Origin: Gamarada debralockiae
Lineage: Eukaryota > Ascomycota > Leotiomycetes > Helotiales > Hyphodiscaceae
DNA length: 26,115 nt
Reading direction: 5' to 3'
Assembly: GCA_002803225.1 (NCBI GenBank)
Contig: NXFV01000060.1
Span: forward strand, 1-26,115
Below are positions 8,980 to 18,500 of this stretch, in pieces. Position numbers and translations under genes: made by a program. The notes under the pieces are model-generated. The model was not told the origin of the DNA. It ran no database searches and saw nothing but the letters and a program-made list of their open reading frames with translations. The stretch's first letter is position 1, and each line of letters begins with the position of its first letter.

Positions 8980-10007
8980 TATTGAATATTTGTAAACTGG
9001 ACTTTCTAGGAAGAAGAGAGATGTATTAGAAATGTATAAGAAACGTATACATTACTAGCGTCGGACGCGTATTCCTCGATATTGGGGAAACGCGTCGCGG
9101 CTTTGTTCGTCCGTCAAGGACTCAGTTTAATGCGGTGCATTATTTATGAATGGTGTAGGGTAGGTTGAGGCCCAACTTGTTATTTATAAGTGGTAATTCT
9201 GGACACACCCTAAGCCCCTCTAAGTAGAGTAGTGGAGAGTAGTGTTGCGGCTCAAACGGCCGGCCTATAATTGGCGGAGATTAGAACGTCAGCCCGTAGG
9301 TCCTGTTCCATGCCGAAGTGCAATTGATTGGTGGAGGCGACTGGTGGAAGGGGCAATTGTAAAACTTCTACCCTATGATGAGAAAACTCCTTCCTTTTCC
9401 TACTTCTACTTTTTACCATCTTCCTCTGTAACATGAAGGTAGCAGGAGGGATTACAATAGGACTGTATTGAGCGGTAGCAATATCAATATATTCTGACGG
9501 ATAAAAGGACTCAAGCCTGGAGAAACAAGCTGAGATGGCTCAGGACTACTTTTATATAGAGCCAACGCTCTATTCTGAATTAAAACTTGACAAATAATTA
9601 TTTTGTAATGCATTGTCCCCTTTCCCAATAAGATTCATGACAGATGGCAGCTCCTTATCATCCAGATCCAATTGGATTTGCCTTATCCCCTGATCCCCAT
9701 TGAATTCATGATGTCGAGTAGGGTTTTATATGTCCGAACCATATTTGTCGGCGGGAAGGGGGGTCCAAATGTGCCTTTGGCACCTTTTCCACCATTTATG
9801 CTGTTCTGCAAATTGCCTGTTACTCGAGCATCCTAGGCGACAGCGAAAAGGGGAGGCACGAAACTATTCTCGTTCTGACTAGTGAACTGAGTGCTGGAAT
9901 CCTCGCGTCACGGGCAACGGGTAACGAGGTGGGAGGTAAGAATAAGCGCTGCGGGGCAATGGCGGCCAAAACACTAGTGCTTTGCGTAATCTCCGATCTA
10001 CCAATCC
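8980..10007. other. Gene-poor stretch with a faint coding trace
   Basis: No feature is firmly supported. Two ACGCGT sites lie at about 9066 and 9090. On the minus strand, about 9585-9715 reads EFNGDQGIRQIQLDLDDKEL and continues open to a TAG, while the overlapping frame upstream reads TNMVRTYKTLLDIMNSMGIR. Either could be a remnant of a gene or retrotransposon that I do not recognise. Confidence 0.3.
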
Positions 10008-10235
10008 TATGGCGGGTCATATGGACTTTTTCCAAAAAAACCGAATTCGCTCACCGCCTTTGTAAAACTAGTACAGACTTCGCTTTTCTCATACTCTATC
10101 TCATGCCTAAGTAATAATAAATAGTGAATAAAAGCCTAGAATTAGTGATCTTACAAGTTATTAGTTAGTTATAGGCTTTTAATTATTAAAGCTTTGGGCT
10201 TTAAACAAGATTTTATAAGCTATTACTTGGAGAGT

Positions 10236-10360
10236 AAATTTACAGGCTCTTGATCACTAAAACTTTAGGCGATTAGTCACTAAATTTATAGGCTCTTGAT
10301 CCCTAAAATTTTAGGCGATCAGTCACTAAATTTATAAGCTCTTATAATTACTAACTTTTT
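10236..10360 (+). repeat. 46-bp tandem repeats inside the TIR element
   Basis: AAATTTAYAGGCTCTTGATC starts at 10236 and 10282, and a degenerate third unit starts at 10328, an exact 46-bp period. The two full units differ mostly by C/T transitions. A related TTTTAGGCTC motif recurs just downstream, suggesting older copies. Confidence 0.85.
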
Positions 10361-10366
10361 AGGCTC

Positions 10367-10668
10367 TATATTATAGTAGGGAAAAATTGTTGTGGCCTTG
10401 TTTTTCAGGTTTTAGTAGATCTTACAATTGTAAGAACCTCGCTTAGCTAGTTTCGTCACGTGCCAGCGGGGGATAAATAGCCTTTGCAGCTAGAGTAGCA
10501 CTTAGATATATCACAATTATACATCTCGTTTTTCATATACATTCTGCAGTACGTTCGAACACTATGACCTTCGTTTTACATCATTAGTTTTCGTTCTGGT
10601 TTCATCCCTTACTGAGAGCACGTGCGATACCCAGCGCAATCGGGAAGCGCTTATACTCGCATTTCGCC
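10367..10668 (+). repeat. Dispersed repeat, copy A (solo-LTR-like)
   Basis: About 300 bp here matches 22820-23140 collinearly. It contains GTAAGAACCTCGCTTAGC, GGGGATAAATAGCCTTTG (a TATA-like core) and TCATCCCTTACTGAGAGC. Copy A keeps C and G at positions where the other copy has T and A. The homology ends abruptly at both sides, at about CTATATTATAG and ATTTCGCC. Because copy B is followed by a long relic reading frame in the same orientation, I interpret the repeat as an LTR and this copy as a solo LTR lying within the 10.0-10.9 kb element. Confidence 0.7.
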
Positions 10669-10908
10669 CCACCACAATATTATAAAAATTCTAGGCTACT
10701 GGTTACTAAATTACTTATCTTAAAAAGCTCTTTAATACAAAAAAAAAAAGAGATAGAATGCTTATTAAATTAGTGACTAATGACTATAAAATAGGTATTA
10801 GCTATGCCACGTGACCTTTAGGGTGGTGATATTAAAGAAATTGGGGCTCTTGTTAGTGAGAAAATGGCAAAATCGTTTTTTGGAAAAAAGTCCATACGAC
10901 CCGCCATA

Positions 10909-12779
10909 AATCCTGCACATCTCCACTTTCCTAACCAGGGAATTCGAAGCACCTAGCAAGGGGCGTCCACAGGGTGTACCAGCGCAACGGAACCAAAGAG
11001 TGTGACCAGTCACCGTCATGCAGTTTAACCAATTTTCCTCGCCTCACCTCCGCTCAACTCACTTACGAGTTGCAGAGCTACTCGGATGATTACGTCCCGC
11101 CGCAAGGAGAAAGGCTCGCTGTGTCGCGAGAAGCTGCGAGATGGTGGCAGCACCGTATTAAGAGCCTCCGCGAACACCAGACCAGCACTCTCCTGAGAGA
11201 CCAGTTGTCTTTCCCCTCGACCTCTTTGCTCTGCGTGTCTCGGCTTTATTCGTCTTCCAACCTGAGCCCGCGAAATCAAGTGTAGCCAGTACTGTAGTGC
11301 ATATGCCGCAAATGCTGAAGTATTCTGACCCCATAATATATGAGGTACAAACTTTAATCGAAAATACCTGCCGCATTGCATTGCTGCACAATAACTCCTA
11401 TACAATACGTACGTGGTAAATAAATTATCATACGGCAGGAGCTATTCACATGGCCATTCCTTCGACTTTTATACTTTCCTTTATATTACTCGCTATCCCT
11501 TCAATTCCTCCTCCACGTCCTCCAAATCGGACCTTTGAACTTGATACTAAGACTGTAAACACTCTAAAGCTTCAATTACCCTCACCGAAAGCCCATTATG
11601 TCGATCACTAAGGGCGATTTTTCAAGATGAGAATGGTCTTTTCGGTGCTGCACCCATTGCAGCAATAGAGAGTAGATTTAGAGCCCTCTTGCTTTGGGGG
11701 TATATGGCCTACTGGTTACAGTAAAATTCGAAATCAGCTTCAGGTCTGAACTCTAAAACCGACCCACATATTTACTTCCGCTAGTGTCGATACAGTCAGG
11801 TTCGAATAACTAGCTTAGCACGAGGCATGTGAGAAGTACACATAGTTAGCCTGCTGACACAGCTTAAGATCACTGTGCTAAGAACTTCACTGAACACTGC
11901 CGGTGGCAGGAACTGAAAAATCCAAGTTCTTAGACATAATCTTGTTATCAGCACAATACCTGGGATATAGTACGACGTAGCATAAAGAGATAGAATCCTT
12001 CAAAGCTGAACCGGTAAACGTCGACGAATCGGATCACCGACTCTGATTGAATTCGACCGACTGCGTAGCTGAGGATCATATATCCAAGGCAAGTTGACGC
12101 TTTATATCCGAAATCCTGGCTCGCCATGTCCCAGTTCTTATCTTCTCGACGTGAACGAGTATTTTCAAGCGCATGCACATGCAGAATTTGATACCGTCCT
12201 GCGCATGGTGTGAGTCGGGAGTTACAGAAGTGCAAGCGGCCTCAAGCTCTATGATATAACCTCTGGAGGCAAGAGCTGAGTGGACCTACCTGATCGTCGA
12301 AGCCCACATAAGGGCAATCCCACTACCAGTCGTGCATTCACGCGTTCTGACGAGATCTGAGGAGGACATAGAAGGATATCTACAATGACTAGTAAAATTC
12401 GTTGATTCATCCCCATTTACGAGTTATCATGACAATGGCCTGCTTCTTGTGATCACGTAAGGCGCCTGAATCAAGGTAGCGTTGGCTGCTTCCCGCGTTA
12501 TCCCCTAGCGCTAGAACCAAAATGCCTTTCAATTTCCTAATGAGGTTTTATCTTCTTGCGCTTGCCTCCGACTCGCTAAGAGACCTTTTAAGGCGGCGGC
12601 CAATAGAGCGACGGTGGGATTTAGGATCGAGTTTGTAGCAAAGGTTCGCTGCGGCATGCTGACAAACTAATGGCGCATTTACTACTTTTGATAGTACTCG
12701 CTATATAATACGTAATCAGAGCTAATGTTGCATTATAAATAAGTAAAAGGCTCGTATACTTAGGTGTGTAATGGTAATA
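10909..12779. other. Long stretch without a convincing gene; weak coding traces
   Basis: Overlapping frames on both strands at 10974-11405 are open but unassignable; the plus frame reads YVPPQGERLAVSREAARWWQ and could be a fragment. A 53-codon ORF at 11450-11611 starts MAIPSTFILSFILLAIPSIP, like a signal peptide, but an overlapping frame at about 11560-11730 (FQDENGLFGAAPIAAIESRF, then ALLLWGYMAYWLQ) looks more protein-like. A minus frame at 11948-12235 has no recognised features. A 38-codon ORF at 12522 starts MPFNFLMRFYLLALA. None has supporting context, so I do not call them as genes. Confidence 0.35.
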
Positions 12780-12838
12780 GCTATCACATGATAGCATAGG
12801 AGAGATAGCCGTATACGGGTTCGACCAGAGTATATAAA
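12780..12838 (+). promoter_or_regulatory. Candidate promoter of the secreted-protein gene
   Basis: TATATAAA at 12831-12838 is a good TATA box, about 260 bp before ATG 13093, followed by a CT-rich tract (CCTCTTCCTGACCGACTCTC) common near fungal transcription starts. Just upstream, GCTATCA-CA-TGATAGC (12780-12795) is a near-perfect inverted repeat that could bind a dimeric regulator. No regulator is identified. Confidence 0.5.
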
Positions 12839-13092
12839 GGTCGAGGCCTACCCTCTTCCTGACCGACTCTCCTCCAGTTTAGTATTCTCAATACGCCTAC
12901 CTTGATCTTTGAAATCTGCGCATCTTTGACCTTTGCATTGATCCTGCCGTCACAAGGCGTATATATACTCTACATCTAGCACTATTTGGGTCTGGAATTA
13001 AGTTCGTCGACCTCCTATCTCATCTACTTTGTCTATCTGATTTATCTTACAAAGCTTTAATCTGACCTTTTCTGGACAAGATAACAGCAGGA

Positions 13093-13671
13093 ATGTTGAC
13101 CACATTTGGTTGGAAGGCAGCAGTACTTGCGTTCTTGGCTTGGTCAGCATCTTGCCTGCCGACTGCGGAAATCTTGCCAGTAGAGTCGGATGCTATTTCT
13201 TCTAAGGCAGCAAACTTTAGTATCGATATAACTAACCCATAATATATGGTGAATGGCGCATTGTATACGTTTTATGACACTCCTTGGAAAGTGACAGCAA
13301 ATTATTTGTGGTACAATAGAGTATCTTCGTCTTCGTATGTCATACCGACATCGACATCAGACAAGAACTATTTAGCAGCTCAAATAGCAACGGAAATCGC
13401 AGTCATCTATCAGACACCAGGCGTCCAGGACTTTTTGGAACAAATCAATTTAGAGGGTGGTTGGGTGCTCCAAGCACCGAACTTCGCTTGCAATTCGTGG
13501 CCAGCAAACACAATCCCGGCTGAAGTGATAACAACAATGGCAATTTCAGTGATGCAAGCAGCAACGAGAGCAGGGACATTTAACAGGTTCGGATGGGACA
13601 TGCTTACCTCAAATGGCGCGCAAGATATCATAAGATTTGAGGTGTTTCCATATGGGGGCTGGGGTCATTAG
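13093..13671 (+). pseudogene. Putative small secreted protein, interrupted by one TAA
   Basis: ATG 13093 begins a typical signal peptide (FGWKAAVLAFLAWSASC, cleavage likely around residues 20-24) and the frame runs 49 codons to TAA 13240-13242. The same frame resumes at once (TAT ATG) and stays open for 141 codons to TAG 13669-13671, so the whole would be about 192 residues. The mature part is rich in aromatic, Ser, Thr and Ala residues, has a single Cys (PNFACNSW) and ends GGWGH. I recognise no family. A CAA to TAA change in CpA context would explain the break. Alternatively a 78-bp phase-compatible intron (13220-13297; GTATCG donor, ACTAAC branch, ACAG acceptor) would remove the stop, but its branch-to-acceptor distance of about 60 nt is long for fungi. 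Translation from ATG 13246 would lack the signal. The upstream TATA box and AATAAA at 13708 support a transcribed gene. It could be an effector or another extracellular protein. Confidence 0.6.
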
Positions 13672-13707
13672 AGTCATGAAGGAGTAGTCGAGAACTGTTA
13701 TAAAGGG

Positions 13708-13713
13708 AATAAA
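13708..13713 (+). terminator. AATAAA polyadenylation-like signal
   Basis: AATAAA lies 37 bp after the TAG of the putative secreted protein, a plausible distance for 3'-end formation. On its own the hexamer is weak evidence. Confidence 0.35.
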
Positions 13714-13998
13714 AGAAGAGGAAGCAGGTACGGAACGCAATAGGCCTCCAATGGGGCGGGCAAGAATTTATTGGAAGGCCAGTACCGTAAGACTTAATAT
13801 CTACCTAATCGAAGGGCTATGTGATTATATTTGTATGCTAATTCCTTTAATGTAACTCAATTGTCTGAATCAAAGCCCCACAATCCTTTTAAATCAAAAT
13901 TCGCTATCCGAATATTGATCTGTCACGCCATACACTCTGACCACTTCGAACCAATATGACCTTTACACTTCCAAATTGAGATCATAGCCGACGCACAG

Positions 13999-14450
13999 CT
14001 ACCTGTGTGTACCCCTCACGCGAGAAGGATTATAAAAACATATAGAGTTGAGAATGAAGCTGGTTTCGAATGTTACTGTGGGCGCTGGCCGCCAGTCTCT
14101 CACGTCCTCAACGTCATAGCGGGATAGTGTCTTGCAGCATCGAATATATTCATTTGTGTATTGAGTATTCGGCACCTTGATCGCAGATATGACTACCAGA
14201 GGCTCAAATGTGAGCACCTTAGAATGCCGATAATAGACCGGAGCTTGAATAGATTTAGCTGTGGCCTTAACCTTTTGGTCCCCGGTTGGTATTTCGTACA
14301 GTGCGCAGCGAATGCGACGTAAGAGGCCCCCGTAAGCGGGTCGACAATTACCCTTTATTATGACCTTAACCCTTGATTTAAGCGGATTAATAACCCCAGG
14401 TTCAGGGTTTGGCAATTCCTGATATTCACCGTCAAAGACCAGCGTTACGC
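13999..14450 (-). CDS. Hypothetical protein fragment
   Basis: The minus strand is open from about 14450 to TAG 13999-14001 (the listed end of about 138-150 codons). The frame reads VTLVFDGEYQELPNPEPGVI, then RVKVIIKGNCRPAYGGLLRR and IRCALYEIPTGDQKVKATAK, and looks protein-like, with alternating beta-type hydrophobics reminiscent of arrestin-like or immunoglobulin-like folds. That resemblance is weak. No ATG starts it; TCATAG at about 14451-14456 could be an intron acceptor joining an exon further upstream, where frames contain stops. At the 3' end CACAG/GTAGCT could be a donor. It may be one exon of a gene or a relic. Confidence 0.35.
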
Positions 14451-14771
14451 CTATGAAATTATTTCATATTTACCACAGTGAGAAAATTAGTCTAACTATA
14501 ACCAACCTGTAAGCGGGGCACACTGCTAACATCTATATCAGGCAATAATTCCCTGGGAGCTGAAACGGTCGTCACCTAATGCAATGCCTGGGCTTAATCT
14601 AGCGGTGACGGAAATAATCGAAATCAATTTCCAGAATGGACGAACACTAATCGTTGATTGCACCCATAAAATCACGAAGGCAGAACTTCAGTACAAGTAT
14701 TCGACTGTTTCCCTCAGATTTATTATGAGCTGCGTGATTGGGAAAGTATACCAGACAACTTAGTTCATGTC

Positions 14772-15248
14772 TTAAGCATCACTCTCAATCCCCACCAATT
14801 CCAACGATTTCGACTGCAGTCCCCCCTCCTTCTCGGCATCTTAAGCCCAAGTTGCATATCCCGGATCCCATTGCCCGTCTGTCTCCACCCACGGTTCGGA
14901 AAGTCGGCATTACTCTAAATACTTTCCACCCACTCCCTCCAACGCCTTCGCTATAGAAGCCCACACCGTCGTCGCAGCACCCTGTTGCGAAGACAGGTTA
15001 ACGAGTTCCTCACTAACCATCGCTCCCTTTATCTCATCGGGCAGGTGTCTTTGCAAATCTGTTTAACTTGCACCGGGGTGAACAGCGAAAGCGTGAAGGC
15101 CAGCTGACCCATAGAGACGATCGATTTGATTTGCTGTCCAGATGACAGCAGTTTTGCTTGCTCCATAGGCCAGCCATTCGTTATACATATTCTCTAAATC
15201 GAGGTTGTCAAGTCTGGGCTGTCCATAGCGGCGAGTTAAGCTTTCGCG
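14772..15248 (-). pseudogene. C-terminal half of a short-chain dehydrogenase/reductase
   Basis: The frame from about 15170 reads AYGASKTAVIWTANQIDRLY, including the SDR catalytic YxxxK (Tyr codon at 15164-15166). It continues with GLHAFAVHPGAS, a stop (TAA 15063-15065), TDLQRHLPDEIKGAMVSEEL and AATTVWASIAKALEGVGGKY, a stop, SEPWVETDGQWDPGYATWA, a stop, and a final SLELVGIESDA before TAA 14772-14774. Upstream, NLDLENMYNEW lies in another frame, so there is a frameshift just before the active site. The sequence matches the fungal retinol-dehydrogenase/WW-domain-oxidoreductase type of SDR. The N-terminal Rossmann TGxxxGxG half could not be found in 15250-15660. All internal stops are TAA, compatible with CAA ancestors. 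Confidence 0.75.
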
Positions 15249-15866
15249 TCAACGACATAGAAGGTGCAATCAGCTTCTTCAGACGCTTTCAAACTCGTCA
15301 GCAAAGCAATTGCCTACTACCGTCTCAAGCACTGTCCACCCCGTGGGCAAGTCTGTCGCGTGATGCCGGGTTCGAGCCACAGCTCCGCTGGCACTGATGC
15401 GGGAATATGCATCACCGTCTTACTCGTGCTCTTCCTCGGTTCATTTGCGTTCAAATGGTCCATCTTGCAGGCCCTGGGACTCGTCCCTCCCCATCTCCCT
15501 GGCCCCGGCACATATCCCGCCCGATTTAGACGCGATGCTTTCAATTCCATGCCCGCACGCAAGTACGATGCAATTCGCAATGCGACCAATGATGAGCGTC
15601 ATAACCGCTCCATTTTCACCGACGCCCTTCGTCGTAGCCTGATGTGGACGGTTTCTTAAGAATCATCTAGATTATCATGTCTAGTGTCATATATATATAT
15701 ATATATATAAATATCCATTAGCGTTTATTATTCTGTATTATTTTACCAACAGATGAAAGAGGAGATTTGGCCCCAAACTTGTAGACCACTGGTGCCAGAA
15801 TTCATAGCAGGATCAACTATCCTGACTCCGAATCGGAGTTTCCATTGCGTCCATTTTTCCACGCCT
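15249..15866. other. Between SDR relic and MFS gene, no gene assigned
   Basis: Several frames are open on both strands at 15264-15659 because the stretch is C-rich, but none gives a recognisable domain or the missing SDR N-terminus. A perfect (AT)10 microsatellite lies at 15689-15708. It is followed by the 3' flank of the MFS gene, which ends at 15867. Confidence 0.4.
15689..15708. repeat. (AT)10 microsatellite
   Basis: Ten uninterrupted AT dinucleotides, about 160 bp beyond the stop codon of the MFS transporter gene on the minus strand. Confidence 0.95.
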
Positions 15867-17772
15867 TTATCCAGAGACGGCAAACTTGGACCTGGCTCGC
15901 AAGTTGGCGCCAAACTTGAACAGCAGTACCATTCCAATGATTCCAATTACACTCAGACCGCCCAAAAGACTGACGCCCTTGTTGACTCCCACGTTCCCAA
16001 ATAGCGGTTGTGCATACAGAATACTACCACAGGCGAGCGCGCTGCGGAAGAAGTCGTTGGCAGCAAACAGACTGGATGTGTACTGCGGGTAGCTGAGCGG
16101 GATGTAGAGGAAGATACACTGAAACAGAATAAAGGACGTCATGGCGTAGATACCGATGCCAATGGTGGGCGCAATCCAGTGGATGGATGCTTTGGCTGTC
16201 CAGGCGAAAAGGAACAGACCGACGGTAGGGCCAAAGGACGCCGGCAGACCGGGGAGCAAGATCTGTTCCTGGGGGCCCATGCCAAACTTTTTGATCTGTG
16301 GGACAACAATAAAGTACAGCAAGGAGCCATAGAGGATGCCACCAACGAGACATCCGATAAGGATGCACATGAATACTAGACCGATCTGACCCAGGTTCAT
16401 GTGATAGAAGCTGTGGTAGACGATGGGGAACACCTCAAAGACTAACACGGTTAGCTCATTTCGGTGGTTGGGGCCGTTGATTGGGAAATTTTTAAGAATA
16501 CTCACAGGAGTAGTAAATGCTGTAAACGATGGCACTGTAAACCTGCACGAACAGGATAGCGGGATCCTTGATGGTGATCTCAAGAGGCTTGATGAGGGCA
16601 TCAACTGCGATGGCCGAGACGGTCAAGTGGCGCTGGTCAATCTCGCTCTGCGACATGAACTTGGGATTGCCGGTGATTTTGCGGATACGCTGGGCTCGCT
16701 GCAGCAGGATGGTTGGGGTGCTGGTCTCGGGGAGGAAAAAGAGCATGAGGAGCAGGACAGGAGACGAGGCCCAGATGGACTCGTAAAGGGACCAGCGCCA
16801 GCCCTTGACAGGCACGGCGAAACCACTGAGGACGGGTCCGAGAGCAGCTAGGGTCCCAGGGTTAACAATTTTTAAACGGGGCAAAGTGAATGAACGACAA
16901 GAGTACTCACGTCCGCAGTAAGCAGAGGCCACCCATACAATCATGCCAAATGGAAGGTACATCAAGCTGTACAAATCGCCCATGGACGCGCCACCAGATG
17001 CCAGGCAAGGAGATCCAAAGAAGCCCTGGAGGAATCGTAGGATTATGAGCCCCGGGTAGTTCTGCACCAGTGCGGTAGGAATGGAGAGGATTACGAAAAG
17101 GAACATGGTTATTATGTAAACGGGACTCCGGCCAATACGAGGAATCTCGCTGAGAGGAGAGAAGAGCAGCGGACCGACGCCGTATCCCAGCACGTAGATG
17201 GACAGACCCAGCGAGGCCTTGATGGCGCTGACGCCAAATCTTTCCCGGATCTGTTGCTCGGAAGTAGTGTAGATGGCGGACGACATGTACACGACAAAGG
17301 TGTAGGCGCAAATAATGGTGGCCAGGAAGAGGCGTCGTCGATTGGACCAGTTGTGCGGGTTGGACGGATCGTCGGTGGTGTACCAATCAACCAAGAGGAC
17401 GCCATCCTTGGCACGCTTCGGAACGATGGGAGAGGAAGCGACCTTCTCAAGCGCCGCGCTCCCTTCTTCAATGTCTGTGGGCTTGGTGTCTATAGCGGCG
17501 TCGTCGGCGTCGTTGTTGTTGTGGCTGTTGTGCTGCTCCGGCTTGTCGCTGTTGGCTACTCGATGATCCTCGTCGGCGAAGGTCGAAGATGATGATGCTG
17601 TGCCTTGCTCGGCGGGAGGAGCCATCGGGGCATTCAAGGCCTCCAGCCAAGCTTCGGGAATCTTGAAGCCGGGCTTTTCCTCTGGGTATTGGAAGATGCG
17701 ATTGCCCGTGATGAAGCGCACCAGCTGTCCGAACGGTGCGTCGCGAACGACTTCGTTTAGTTTGAGGCCCAT
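15867..17772 (-). CDS. MFS drug/polyamine:proton antiporter (DHA1, Flu1/Tpo1/caf5-like)
   Basis: Three exons, 17772-16911, 16847-16506 and 16441-15867, give 592 residues. Introns are 63 bp (16910-16848) and 64 bp (16505-16442), both GTGAGT...TAG and both needed to join conserved motifs: AYCG/PALGPVLSGFAVP (motif C) and YYS/FFEVFPIVYH. The ATG at 17772 is chosen because relatives begin with VVRDAPFGQLVRF and the context is GCCATGG; the frame is open 54 codons further upstream but lacks homology. A hydrophilic tail of about 145 residues, with an Asn/His/Asp-rich tract near 80-92, precedes DPSNPHNWSNRRR and the first membrane segment. Other marks are LSEIPRIGR (motif A region) and RFLQGFFGSPCLASGGASMG. 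About 12 membrane helices are expected. The family exports drugs, fungicides or polyamines across the plasma membrane by proton antiport; the substrate cannot be read from sequence. No stop or frameshift is seen, which makes it unique in this window. Confidence 0.92.
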
Positions 17773-18500
17773 GGCGCGCTGTGTGACGCTGAATTGATGA
17801 TTCGTGAAGTGAGTATCAGGCCTCTGTGGTATAACGGGAGAGAGCGAGGTGAGTATACCATTCGCAACTTGGACCAAGATATCTGGTTTTATACAAAAAT
17901 GAAGAGTTAGAAAGCACCATAACAAAGTGGACAAGATGAGCCGTCACTAATGCGAAATATGACGTGTACCTATGCCAACCTAGTGCCTTTCAGCCTGCCT
18001 ACTAAGGGAGCTTAATAATGGACAAAGGGGTGTGCTTGAAAACCCGAATACTGATTAATTAACAACACTAGCAGGGCTATGTGGAATCTCCAACGCAATA
18101 TGTCAGGCAAGTGCGACTTATGTGCAAACCCCTAACGCCAAACTCGGTGTGCGCGCGCGGAGTGCCGAGCGATATCTCGCCGACCTGAATGTCTTGAAAC
18201 GACTGATGATCAATTCAGATACCGGCATATCAATCACGTATATCCGGAGTCCCGACAATTTCGCTCTTACATATCCGAAGCCGAGTGTGGCACCGAGAGG
18301 TGATTACGGATCATTCCCGTCTACCGGGCTATCCTCGACAGGACTGCGCATAATCTGGCGTGTGGAGATCGGCTGCGTCACATACTGGGCATTTTGAATT
18401 AAGGATGGCACTCAGAGAAAAGCACCTTGCACAAGGTTTAAGAGGCCAGCTAGGCTCCGTGCTAGCCTAGAAGAATTAGATGCTCTGTGTAGTTCTTACC
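17773..18500. other. 5' flank of the MFS gene, no gene seen
   Basis: This stretch should hold the MFS promoter (minus strand). I see no clear TATA box or regulator site. A frame at 18122-18397 on the plus strand is open for about 90 codons but starts at GTG, lacks recognisable features, and probably is chance. Confidence 0.4.

Larger units (their letters stand above)
10008..10908. mobile_element. TA-flanked terminal-inverted-repeat element, about 0.9 kb
   Basis: TGGCGGGTCATATGGAC at 10010 is repeated in inverted orientation at 10906 (TGGCGGGTCGTATGGAC). The identity continues through a run of T, CC and a run of A, about 33-37 bp in all with one transition and small length differences. Both ends abut the dinucleotide TA (10008-10009 and 10907-10908), as expected for a Tc1/mariner/pogo-type target duplication. 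The interior has no transposase, is AT-rich, and contains 46-bp tandem repeats and an LTR-like insertion. It is best read as a non-autonomous (MITE-like) element enlarged by a nested insertion. Confidence 0.7.

Noticed and set aside
6618..12830. GTTCGA-containing sites that could be tRNA T-arms (about 6630, 11793, 12820)
   Set aside because: No cloverleaf with acceptor and anticodon stems could be formed around any of them.
14585..14764. 59-codon plus-strand ORF starting MPGLNLAVTEIIEI
   Set aside because: Short, overlaps an equally open minus-strand frame, and has no recognisable feature or context.
15264..15659. Plus-strand frame with a hydrophobic segment (GICITVLLVLFLGSFAF)
   Set aside because: Several frames on both strands are open here because of C-rich composition; no domain, start context or homology supports this one.
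16008..17592. Plus-strand and alternative-frame ORFs within the MFS gene
   Set aside because: They are antisense or shifted shadows of the spliced transporter gene, rich in biased residues.
17773..17934. Upstream in-frame extension of the MFS protein to an ATG at 17934
   Set aside because: The extra 54 codons are hydrophobic and unlike the family; the ATG at 17772 has a GCCATGG context and the conserved N-terminus.
18122..18397. ORF of about 90 codons upstream of the MFS gene
   Set aside because: Begins at GTG, shows no motif and sits in presumed promoter DNA.
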